From Oenanthe sinensis (Eukaryota > Streptophyta > Magnoliopsida > Apiales > Apiaceae), in contig CM053799.1 of assembly GCA_028671895.1 (NCBI GenBank), positions 52,267,455 to 52,331,454 of the forward strand: 64,000 nt of DNA, given 5' to 3'. The notes under the pieces are model-generated. The model made no database searches and was not told the DNA's origin. It saw nothing but the letters and a program-made list of their open reading frames with translations. The position numbers and the translations under genes were made by a program. The first letter of the stretch is position 1. Each line of letters opens with the position of its first letter. Of this stretch, positions 22,262 through 33,500 are shown piece after piece.

Positions 22262-23663
22262 TGTTAGAAAATAGAAAGTTTAAGATATATTTTATATATG
22301 TTATTGATGTAATTTCCAGAAACTAACTAATGAAAGTTGTTCCTTGCTATGAATACTTAAACTTTCATATTTGGATCTAAGACATTTTCTTAGTGTAATC
22401 CATAGATAAATTGAGTAGAAGTTGCTTGCTTGAAATGGATTAAATGAGTTTGTCCCACATAGAGAATGTAATATGGGTGTAGGTGCTTTATATGCATATA
22501 TGTGCAAGGGTAGTTTCAACTATTAAGGCATGTGAGTGTGCATGGTGTAATGTGTGCCCTCGCGCACGCACACACACGCGCCGCTGCCGCCTCGCCTCGT
22601 CTCGTCTCGCCACGCCTCGACTCGGGTCGAAGGGCGATTTGGGTGAATGTCTCGGCGTCTCACGTACGCAAGGCGACTTGGGCGAGGAGTTTTATTATAT
22701 GATTAATTAATTTAATTATGATTTTAAATATTATTTTAATATAAATATTGAGTCAGTATGTAACTGTCAGAGTATATATATTCTGTGACTGAGCTGGGTC
22801 AGAGTTTATTAGACTCTGATGGACCAGCTTATCAGAGTTTACGAAGAGCTGGGTCAGAGTTTATTAAACTATGATGGACTAGCTCATCAGAGTTTTTATG
22901 CAAACTCTGATCAGAGTATAGGCTGAGTTGCATCAGAGTTTACTCTGATGGACCATATAGTCTGGGTTAGGTCAAAGTTTATTAAACTCTGATGGACCAG
23001 CTCATCAGAGTTTTACAGTAAACTTTGATGGAACTGGTGGTCAGAGTTTATAAACTCTGTTGGGCTTAATCAGACTTTAGCTAAACTCTGATGACTATTA
23101 TGAATTTGCTGATTCTGAAATATATTCTATTAAAGGTAATTAATGTTTTATCTGCTGTAACGTTTTATTGTATTATATATACAAAAAAATATCGGAAATA
23201 AAAGGGGACAAGAGAAAAGTTTTGACACAAGTCTGAGAAAACCTTAGGCAGACATACTATGTATCTTCTATACACATATTCATACAGTTTATACAGAGGT
23301 TTTCTGGACGAACTGAAGTGCAGGTCGCTGTTGAGTGCTACATATCTGTGGACGAAATACTCTATGTTGTTTTATCCTGGAAGTGATATTGTTGCAACCC
23401 AACACAGCGTAGTGGGACAATCTCTTCAAGAACAGTCAAGACTTCTTGCAAAACTTGGAGACTCAGCTGTTCTTTTGATTCTTTCAGTGTATGCTTAAAA
23501 TTTTTGTTAGAGTTAAATTTTATATCTTTTCTCTCGTATTTACAGTCACTGATCAATATCTTGTTTGCCTTCGTATTTGTTTCGTAATTGGTATATGCAT
23601 GTTCTTGTTTATGCTCATCATATAACTGCTCATTGTTGTGTTTATTATAAATTATACCCAACA
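22262..23663 (+). repeat. 3' LTR of copia element B (LTR family B)
   Basis: About 1402 bp, TGTTAGAAAATAGAAAG ... TATACCCAACA. It is closely similar along its whole length to 48121-49493. Shared landmarks are a GC-rich CTCGCC stretch at 22560-22680, the CAGAGTTTA/TAAACTCTG array at 22790-23100, and ATCCTGGAAGTGATATTG near the end. No target duplication is expected at its left side because it joins element B. No duplicate could be tested because the 5' end of B is lost. Confidence 0.85.
22795..23095 (+). repeat. CAGAGTTTA/TAAACTCTG inverted-repeat array in LTR B
   Basis: About eight paired units of TCAGAGTTTATTAAACTCTGATGGACC type. Each can fold on itself (CAGAGTTTA pairs with TAAACTCTG) and units are spaced by short variable joints. 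The same array is in the LTR at 48655-48905 and, expanded, at 56555-57030. Confidence 0.9.
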
Positions 23664-25160
23664 AGGACTGCAGTAGCTCTCGTTATAATAAGTCAAAACT
23701 ATGGATATAGATGCTTTGTACGGAAGAAAAATTAGATGACCACTTTTATTAAAAAAAATTAAAACTTTTTTTCATAGATAAAAATTTTAGTATTAAATTT
23801 TTATTTATAAATAAAATTTTAAAAATAATTTAAGGAGTCATGTGATTAATACATCTTAATATATGTGCTAAAATTCAAGGACATCTAAAATGTGGAGGAA
23901 GTATATAGATGGTAGTGCATGACAAAAAACACAACACAAAATATTTTGGGGGTGTTTGGATAATGGTTAAGGAGCCCGATTAATGGGAATCGGAACCTTA
24001 ATAACATACGTTAATATTTGGATAAGTAATTTAGTAAGAGGAATGAGAACCTCGTTACCACTAGGTGGTTAAATCATACCCTCCTTCCCCCTTGGGATTT
24101 CATATCATTCTCATTAACCCCCATTCTCATTCCCAACATCTCCTAACAGGAAACGAGAATTCCCGTAGAAAATCGAGGAATTCTTTTTTTTTTTTAAATA
24201 ATTCAAAATTTAATCATATATAATATAAATAAAGGACAAAAATAAAATTATTATAACAAAATGATATTATATTTTAAATTTTAAAATAATAAAATGAATT
24301 AAAAATTTAAAAGTATAATAATACATATAAATTATATAAAATTTTAATATTTTATTTAATATACATATAAATATATATTATTGGGTCGTGGAGATACCAA
24401 TCCCCGCCCCCGCCCCGCCCCGCCCCGCCCCGCCCCGATCCCCAAAATTTTTATGATATCTCCCCTTCTCCGAACCGTACACGAAAAAATTCCTGAATCC
24501 CGACTCGTTCGGTGTAGGGATAGTATCGGAGTTGGGCGGGGCGATGAGAATGTTCATCCTTATTTGTGGCAAATATTTTATTTTTATTCTTTTACCTCAC
24601 ATAAATTTTATGAGATTTAAAAAAAAAATTACATATAAATACACAAGAGTGTTATTGTAATTACAAGAGATTATTAAAATGTCATTACCATTTTACATTA
24701 AAAAACACTTGTATCTCATGTAAGTTCCCTGAGTTAATCTCATTAACTTTATTCTCTTTTATTATTAGATATTATATTTATTTATCTTAAAATATATTTT
24801 TTAAATTATAAAAAGTTAGAGTTAAATTTAATTAAAGTAAAATAAGATAGAAAAGTAGGGTAGAAAACTAAAGACTATACAGTATATTTTTGCTAAATAC
24901 TGTCCATTATATAAATCGTTTGACCCTTTTTACACGTAACTTTAAGTAATTTGACTAGATAGTTAGAAATAATATTTTTAAATTATTTTTTTAAAAATAA
25001 AAATTTAATATTTAAACTATTATTAAAAAAATTATTTCTAATTATCTCATTAAAATTACTAAAATTACGTGTAAAAAAGTCAAATGACTTGCATAATGTA
25101 CAGATCAAGTATAATAAATACTCTATCTGATTCTCCTTAAGTGCTATCACAGCATTAGCA
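23664..25160. other. Non-coding AT-rich stretch
   Basis: No gene seen. It contains a GGGGGTGTTTGGATAATGG MITE-like end at 23949, a run of T at 24185, and a (CCCCG)n microsatellite at 24402-24437 with GC-rich flanks that resemble degraded transposon ends. A short ATGGATATAGATGCTTTGTA at 23701 looks like the first codons of the ankyrin gene at 27593 but stops after about a dozen codons. Confidence 0.5.
24402..24437. repeat. (CCCCG)n microsatellite
   Basis: About six CCCCG/CCCCGC units in an otherwise AT-rich setting, flanked by GATCCCC and a matching GGGCGGGGCGATGAG at 24535, probably part of a degraded transposon end. Confidence 0.8.
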
Positions 25161-25167
25161 TAATGTG

Positions 25168-25485
25168 ACCGTTTGGGGTTCCTTAAACTTAAAATAAGTT
25201 ATTTATTTTATTTTTATTTTTAACATATTTTCATATTTTTTTAAAAAATAAATATTTATTTTAGAATTTTAAAACCAAATATTATTTTCAAAATAAAAAA
25301 TAAGCTACTTTTAAAGATAAATATTTATTTTAGAATTTTAAAACCAAATATTATTTTCAAAATAAAAAATAAGCTACTTATTTTTAAAAAAAATACATAA
25401 ATACATATTTTTTTCGAAAATAAAAACTTATTTACGAAAATAAGAACTTATTTCCGGAAATAAGTAGTTGACAAAAAGACCCGAT
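25168..25485. mobile_element. MITE, GTTTGGGGTTCCTTAAA family, copy 1
   Basis: Begins ACCGTTTGGGGTTCCTTAAACTTAAAATAAG, AT-rich body, ending near AAAAAGACCCG. It contains a 69-bp tandem duplication (units beginning 25251 and 25320). Related copies are at 25828, 26184, 42176 and 45799. The class (hAT-like or Mutator-like) is not settled. Confidence 0.6.
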
Positions 25486-25670
25486 AATTGTTGTGCTATA
25501 TCCCCACCTAACACCAATTTCAAATACTCACATCACAAAAATTATTATACTACTGTCCCCCACTTAAGTACCAATTTCAAATACTCACGTCACAGATGTG
25601 ATATGTCCTCGCATATGGACTACTTTTGAAATACAGTGAGCAGTACAAAACAATAAAATTTTACATTATA

Positions 25671-25792
25671 TTATGTGCAAATGGCAAGAGCATCCGAGGC
25701 TTATCATAGTTAGGTAAACAATTGTAAAATATTATGTGCAAATGGCAAGAGCATCCGAGGCTTATCATAGTTAGGTAAACAATCGTAAAATA
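25671..25792. repeat. 61-bp tandem direct duplication
   Basis: Two nearly identical copies (beginning 25671 and 25732) of TTATGTGCAAATGGCAAGAG..., differing at about one base (AATTGT against AATCGT). Confidence 0.95.
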
Positions 25793-25827
25793 TTGACTAG
25801 CCAGAATTTTTTTAGGCAAATTATTAA

Positions 25828-26024
25828 GGGGGTGTTTGGCTTAGTTTATAAATAATAAATTTTTTTAGAAAAAGTATTTTCATATTTTTTTTGAAAATTA
25901 TTGTTTATTTTAGAAATTTAAGACCAAATCTTATTTCCAAATTTGAAAATAAATTTTACTTATTTTCAGAAAAAGTACATATATACCAATTTTTTCAGCT
26001 TATAAGTGGAAACAAACGGGGCCT
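25828..26024. mobile_element. MITE, same family, copy 2
   Basis: GGGGGTGTTTGGCTTAG at the left and AAACAAACGGGGCC at the right form imperfect inverted ends. The body shares TTATTTTAGAAATTTAAGACCAAATCTTATTT with copy 3. Confidence 0.65.
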
Positions 26025-26183
26025 AATTTCCTCCGATCATACTAATTAATTGACTAGCTATTTCACTATGATATTATTAAATTTAAAAAATAAAAATATG
26101 TGAAGTAATTTGTTGGAGATAGATACATTAGGTAGAAAAAATAGTAGAAAATAGAGATAATCAGGGCATATGGAGTGTCATGT

Positions 26184-26408
26184 CCCCGTTTGGGTTCCTT
26201 AAAATAAGTAATAAGTTATTTATTTAAAAAAATTATATTTTTACATTATTTTTCAAAAATAAGTATTTATTATAGAAATTTAAGACCAAATCTTCTTTTT
26301 AAAATAAAAAATAAGTTACTTATTTTATATATATAAAAAAAATATATATATATATATAAGTATTTTTTCGGCTTGTAAATTACTTATAAGTGGTGTCTAA
26401 CGGCGCTC
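26184..26408. mobile_element. MITE, same family, copy 3
   Basis: CCCCGTTTGGGTTCCTTAAAATAAG at the left and TAAGTGGTGTCTAACGGCG at the right, with the same internal AGAAATTTAAGACCAAATC phrase as copy 2. A TA-rich run lies at 26328-26358. Confidence 0.65.
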
Positions 26409-27460
26409 ATGTTTATGGCCATTAAATTTATGCTATTTAAAAATATAGCTAATAAGTCATTTTCGTTGGAGTGCACATCCAACTTATGCATATGGAGAAT
26501 ATTTTATTCATGATATAAATATTTTTATCAATAAAATATAATACTTATATAAAGGTTTTGCGATATATTATAGCAAAAAACACAGTGCAAACATACAGTA
26601 CTTCATTTAAGAGTACTCCATATACTTTTTATCATTTATATAGTAAAGTAATTCACAATCTATTTACTTGAAATAATTTGATATAAAGAATCTCTATTGA
26701 AAAGTTCTTAAACTTTTTTACGGTTTGAATTCGTTTTTAAATCCGAATTTCACACCAATTCCAACCGAGTTAGATCACGACTAAGATTCAAAACTGTTGT
26801 ATTATAAAAAAAAAAGTGTTGCAATAAAAGTGGCATTATAAAAATAGATAACTATTTGAAAATATTTTTGATATTTGCATGTTTTGAAATATAAATATAA
26901 AAAATAAATATTATAAGGAGATTTGATATAGGAACACATGGTTACTAACCGTAAAAGTTGAAAATTATTTTTTTTCTATGGCGACATATTTTTTCTTTTA
27001 GACAAAAATGCTTTTCAAGAAAATAATTTTAAATTTTATGAAATATATTTCATTGAAAAAAAAGTTAACGTCTATAACAACCAAACGAAATGGAGACCTA
27101 ACTGTGTTTTGGGAAATTCCTAATGATATTACGGTAGAATTTGCTTTTTCAAATGATACCTTTATTAATATTGACTTCCAAGTGGTAACACTTTTAATCG
27201 AAAATCAAGACAAACCCGGAAGCGGTAACACTGGACTATTGACTTGATCCATATTGTAACACTCTGTTGGCTAAACGTTAATCAAACATTATATCATTGT
27301 TATCAATTGGAAAAGACAATTCAATAGTGACACCATTAAAAATTTCCATATAATCTTAATATTTTAAAATTTTTAATATTAAAATTAATCTATTTATTTA
27401 TATATAGGAAAATTCAAATGGGACAACTTTTAGGTTGTTAGAAATGCCGTATGAAACGGG
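26409..27460. other. Upstream intergenic stretch of the ankyrin gene
   Basis: AT-rich, without a supported gene. An open stretch at 27008-27247 has no recognisable domain and unremarkable composition. Confidence 0.4.
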
Positions 27461-27471
27461 TCCGGTTAATA

Positions 27472-27480
27472 TATATAAAG
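27472..27480 (+). promoter_or_regulatory. Probable TATA box of the ankyrin/PGG gene
   Basis: TATATAAAG about 115 bp upstream of the ATG at 27593, a reasonable spacing for a plant gene with a short leader. Inferred from sequence only. Confidence 0.5.
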
Positions 27481-27592
27481 CGAGCCTTCATATAACTAGC
27501 TAGCAACTTGGCTAGATTATATTTCATTATATATTAGAGTGATCCGGTCCGATATATATTGCTAGGAACCCTGGTAGAATAAATATATAATT

Positions 27593-30500
27593 ATGGATAT
27601 GGATATGGATACTTTGTATACCGCTGCCATTGCTGGAGATACCAAGGCCAAAGCAATATTGGAGTTGGAAGCTGGTAGACTGACCGAATATGGTGAAACT
27701 ATCCTTCACATTGCATCGGAGGATGGAAATACAGAACGTGTGAAATTCATTGTGAGGGAGTTTGCTAAAAGGGACCTTTTGGTCAAGGTAACCAACCATA
27801 ACCATACTGCACTTCACTTGGCAGCATATTTTGGACACACTGCAGTGGCCAAGGACCTCATTAATGCAGCTAGAGATTTGCCTCCTTCGGCTAATGACGA
27901 CAGTCATAATCCAGTAAGTTCCTTTCAAGCTTTTCTTAGGCGAGGTGATCTAGATATGGACACTGCCTTACATGCTGCGGTTATGTATGGTCACGTGGCA
28001 ATTGTTAAGCTATTAGTAGAGGCCGATCCAAGTGATGGCCATATTCGAAACAATGGAGGAAAAACTCCAACGTACATAGCTGCAGAAAAAGGGTACAACG
28101 ATATGATAAAGGTGATCTGTACAATTTGCACAGCTCCATCTTTGGGCGGTCCTGGTGGTAGTACTGCCTTGCATGCTGCTATTCTAAATATCCACAAAGG
28201 TATGTACTCTACGTAGTATATATTTTTATATAGCAATTTCAACACGCCTTGATACTCATTTTTCATAGTACTAACTTCCTTGGCTCTCGATCTTCACTTC
28301 ATCTATATATAAGTTCCCTTAAAGATTTATTGTTCTTTTTTTTTTTTGAAAGCTAATTTTTAGTATATTTTATAAATAAATCGAAATGAGGTGATCCTTA
28401 GAGAGGCCGCCCCAACACCGCAAGTGAGGAAACTGGGTTACAAACTACAAATCTAGAGGAGGAAAACTCTTAAATCATAGAATAACAAAACTACCATAAG
28501 AACTTAAAACTAAGAGCCTAGTAGCTTAACAGCTAATTAGATTAGTTTTGGCAAAAGATAACTAAACAAGTTTCAAAGTCTTCCTTGATCAGCATCAGGC
28601 TGTCTATCTATTTTGCTATATTTCAATATGTACTTGAGAATCTGAGATGCAGGTTATATACAAATAATACTGTGAAACAATCTGCAAAAAACACAATTAT
28701 ATAAACCGAGTGATGTGTGTGCGAGCAACAGAAAAGTGCAAAACTATGAACAAAAATAAAACGGAGAGATGTCCCGAGTTCAGTGCAAAATTGTCTCTTA
28801 AAGCTATTTCGTCTCTCACCATATGCGCGAGTCGAAAGCCTCCCAGGATAAAATGAGAATACGGTAATGTTATGAAACCAGCACCTTAAGTGAGCTAGAA
28901 CATAACAACAAACTATCATCGAGAGAGAGAGGACGGACGGCTGTGTGTTTGTGACGAGTGAATAAACCCTAAGCCTATGAGATGAATATATAGGCTGGAG
29001 TATGATTTGTGCGCTACACAACTTCCTTATTAACCACGCGTTTATGCGTTAATTAATTAAGGCGGTTGTTAATTCAAAATCAATTAGAATTAACTTAATG
29101 TGGTTGTCAAATCAAATTTTAATTCATAATAAAATAAAATAATGAATAATAATTAGCCAGTGGAAAAATTAATTAATTTAGTAAAACTGGTCTGGAATTA
29201 TTTGTTTGTTCTTTGTTTTTTCTTCTTCTAAGTTTGTTAATTTTTCTAATATTATCTTAAATGTTGGTATTTCAGATATATTACATAAATTAGTCAATTC
29301 TTCTCTTATTATCTGTCTGATTTGAGTTTGATCTTTTTTTATCTCATCCATTTTTGTAGTTATAATATCTATTTTTTCTTTTATTATTTTGGCTAAAGAT
29401 GGAACACACACAGAAAATAAAAAAATAAAATTGATAACACAAAAGATGGGGGGAAACAAGAACATTGTACTACATGAATTGACAAAAAGAGAAATGGCGC
29501 TGCAAATAATGGAGGTAGGTAAGATGATGGGGATCGCCAAAAGTGGAAACAAAGAAAAGGCACTAGAGAAAATCACTGAGCTTTTGAATAGGGATCCGGT
29601 AAAAAGTGTTTCCGAATGAATACACAAAAAAATGAAATGGAGTCCTTCTCATTGTTATCTTGGAACATGAGAGGATTGAACGGGAATATTCCACGTAAGA
29701 ATATGAGAAAGCTCTTACTACAGAACAAACCCGACATGTTGTTCCTACAAGAAACTAAAAGTGGGGCGTTACATGATAACACCAAAGAATATATTGGGGA
29801 AGATTTTGACGAATGGGTGGAGATGCCGACAGAGGGATTCTTAGGGGGTTTGATAACCACCTGGGATGCTAGGAAGTTCAAAAGCATAAACCAAGTGGCA
29901 ACTAAACATTGGATTTGGGTTAGCAACCCAATGAAGGAGATGTTAGACAAAGACGCAAAAACTTATAACTTGGTCAACATTTATGCTCCACAACAAAAAA
30001 GAGGCAAAGTTAAATTGTGATGGGACATGCAAATTCTTCTAGATATGTGGCCAGGTGAACCGTTCTATTTTGCAGGTGACCTGAACTACATCAAAATGCC
30101 GAAGAATCGAGAAACTGTGTCTATAGAAGAAGGGACTCAAAATTGCTAACATCTTTTATACAAAACCATAATCTCAGAGATATAAAAATGGAAAACTACA
30201 GATTTACATGGTTCGGGCCTAGGGGAAAAGGTAGCAGACTGGATAGGGTTCTTATGAATCAGGAATGGGTGTCAGAGATAAGTTGGAATGTGAAGGGGTT
30301 GGGGAGAAAGTCCTCAGACCATGTAGCACTACTGCTATATGTAACACACATAAATTGGGGACCTAAACCAGTTAAAGCTTTTGATTATTGGTTGCAGGAT
30401 GTCTCATTCATCAAAGTCCTAGAGAACGCGCTTGAACACACAAAAGGGATAACACTCAATTTACAACATAGGCTGAGGGAGGTCAGAAGAGACATACAAC

Positions 30501-33500
30501 ACTAAAACTTAAATAACAACGGCCAATTTGAAAAGTAAATAAGGGTATTAGAGGAAGAGTTATACAAGAGTGATACCTTCATGCTTCCAGCGAAATACTT
30601 GATCATCGAAAGGAAACTACATAAGAAATATGAGGAGATAGAAGCTATCTACAGAAAAAAATCAAGGGTGAAATGGCTAGAGGAAGGAGACACAAACTCA
30701 AGGTATTTCCATGGCATGATTAAAAAGAGATGTTCAAAAAATGGCATTATTGGAATAAAGCATCAAAATGAATGGATAACAGAGCCAAAAAGGATCAAAG
30801 AAGTTTTTGTATCACATTTCGAATCAAAATATAATGGCACAAAAAATAGTGACATCCTACAGATACATACGCTCAAAAGGAAAACTTTGTCAACACAACA
30901 GGCAGCGATGCCGGAGGAGAGAATAGGTTGGGGAAAATAAGAGCTACGGTGAATGATATGAACCCACACAAAGCCCTGGGTCCAGATGGGTTAGGTATGA
31001 GGTATATAAGGACAATGTGGGAGAACATTGAGACATACATCTTCTCATATATCAGCATATTCCAGGAGCATGGAACCCTACCTCAAGGTATGAACTCATC
31101 CGTCATCACCCTTATTCCAAAAAAAGATAACCCTAATGAAGTGCAAGACTTCAGGTCTATTAGCCTTATAAATTGCACACTCAAAATTTTACTGAAGATC
31201 CTGACAAATAGGCTAAAATCGAACATACATGACCTGGTCGCGGAAGTACAATTTGCTTTTATAAAAGAGAGAAATATCTCAGACTGCATTCTTATAACAG
31301 GAGAAATTGTGCACACCATACAAAATCAGAAAATTAAAGGTATCATACTAAAGATTGATTTTGAGAAGGCTTTTGATACGGTGAAATGACAACTACTTTG
31401 GAAAGCGCTAGAATGGTTTGGGTTTGATGCAGAATGGAACGGACGGCTACAAACAATCATCACAACTTCGCGATTGTCCATTCTGATAAATGGGATTCCA
31501 TCAAGAGAGTTCAGTATGTGAAGGGGTGTTAGGTAAAGTGACCCACTGTCACCAATGTTGTTCATCCTTATCATAGAAATTCTGAATTTATTGATGGTTA
31601 GAGCTAGGGAGACTTGGGTACTAAAGGGAATAATGGTAGGAGATATAGAGGTTTCTCACCTACAATTCGTCAATGACACCATTTTCTTCTTTCAAGATGA
31701 TTGTGAATCTATTAAGGGGATCAAAGATGATTATGAATCTATTAAGGGGATCAAAATAATCCTGCTCATTTTTGAACTCATTACAGGTCTTCGTGTTAAT
31801 TTTACAAAGAGTAAGATTTGCATACAAGAAAACAAGGCCTTAATGAGGGAAGAATGGGCATCATGGTTAGGATGTGAAATATGGACCTTCCCTATTGAAT
31901 ACCTCGGATCGAAATTAGGAGAAAACACTTTTAGAAACCACTAGTAAAAAAGGTGAAATGTAAACTAAGTAAATGGAAATGTGCTACACTGTCGAAAGTG
32001 GAGAGACTCATTCTGGTTAAAGCAGTGATGGACTCAATACCGTCGTATTGGATGTCATTACACAGAATTCCTATTGGGGTCCTTAAAGAGCTGGAAAAAA
32101 TAAAGAGGCAATTTCTATGGGGTGAGTACAAAAAAGATAATATTTACACAAAGAAACTGCACACAATAAGGTGGGAAGTGATCGCAAAACTAAAGAGTAA
32201 AGATGGGCTGGGAGTACAAGTTCTAGCTTGGAAGAATAAGGCACTTCTGGAAAAATGGTGGTGGAGGGCGAAAATAGATAGGGGAAAGATATGGCACAAA
32301 CTCCTTGCAAACAAATATGGTGAACATTTTCTATACAATCCAAAGGTGGTAGCATCTAAAATGTCCCCCATATGGAGAGATATAACTAGTATCAAAGATG
32401 AAGAAAAACTTAAAATATTCGACCAAAAGTATTTCAAATGGAAACAAAGTGCTTTTCTCGGAAGAAAATTGGTACTCGATGGGTCTTCTATCTTCATACT
32501 TCTCGAGACTATATTCCCTCACAAACAAAAAGGATATAACGGTTAAAGAAATGATATCGGAATGGGAATTAAATAAATTGGAAGGTGGTGGCCTTTGGAG
32601 AAGGAATTCGGGGGGTTGGGAGGAAGACCAATTTCAGGACCTTTGTTTGCTCATAGAAAAAACAACCCTCAAAAGAAAAGAAGACACACTGCACTGGGGA
32701 GTGAACAATGGAAAATACACCGTGTCTAAAGGATACTCAATAATGGATAACTCGATAGCCTCTAGGGGGCAATGGGTAAGCTTATGGAAATTAAAAATCC
32801 CCCCAAATGTTAGAATTTTCATCTAGAAATCATTGCGTAAAGCAATACCAACCATGCAGTTGTTAAAAGGTCGAGGTTTGGAGTTAGAGGAAGTCTGTCG
32901 TTGGTGTCAGACAGCAAACGAGGACATGGAACACTTGTTGTGGAATTGTACATTAGCAAAATTTTGTTGGGATTTTTTCGAAAAATAGTGAGAGGTTGAT
33001 ATAGTGAAGCCAGTAGACTTGGGATCATGTATAGAAAAACTACTGAAAAACAACTCTTCATAAGGTCTGGTAACATGCTTTTGTGCAACGATTTGGACTA
33101 TCTGGTCACTTAGAAATGAGATGGTTTTCAAAGGAGTTAAAACAACCCCAGAGAAGATAATACTTATCATAAAATTAAGAGCTTGGGAGTGGAGCAAAAT
33201 AAATGGTCAGATAGTAGAAGAATTAAAAACATTATGGGAGTTCAGCCCATCGGCAGCATACAAGAATAAATCAAAAATGGAATTCAGGAACATTTTGTCT
33301 AATTGGTATGCAAAGGCAACATATATTGGGTTCAGTGATGGGTCATGGAAAAAACCTATCAATGGGCTTATTTGAGATGGCATGGGTGGATTTCTGTTAA
33401 ATAAAACAGGTCAGGTCTGCTTTATCTTCTCTGGGCCTAGCACTGGTTCTGATCCATTGGAGGTGGAAACGGACATTATCATTGCTACAGATTCACTACT

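Noticed and set aside
23701..23740. Second ankyrin gene start (MDIDALYGRK)
   Set aside because: Stops after about a dozen codons and no ankyrin repeat follows; could be chance similarity.
24381..24620. GC-rich open frame rich in Pro/Arg
   Set aside because: It is the (CCCCG)n microsatellite read through; open on both strands.
27593..28216. Ankyrin exon 1 as a stand-alone truncated gene
   Set aside because: A good GT donor at 28200 joins in frame to exon 2 at 38582 and on to the PGG domain, so the four-exon model is preferred.
28623..29021. 132-codon minus-strand open frame in intron 1
   Set aside because: No domain, cysteine/phenylalanine-rich composition typical of antisense AT-rich DNA; text looks like LTR debris.
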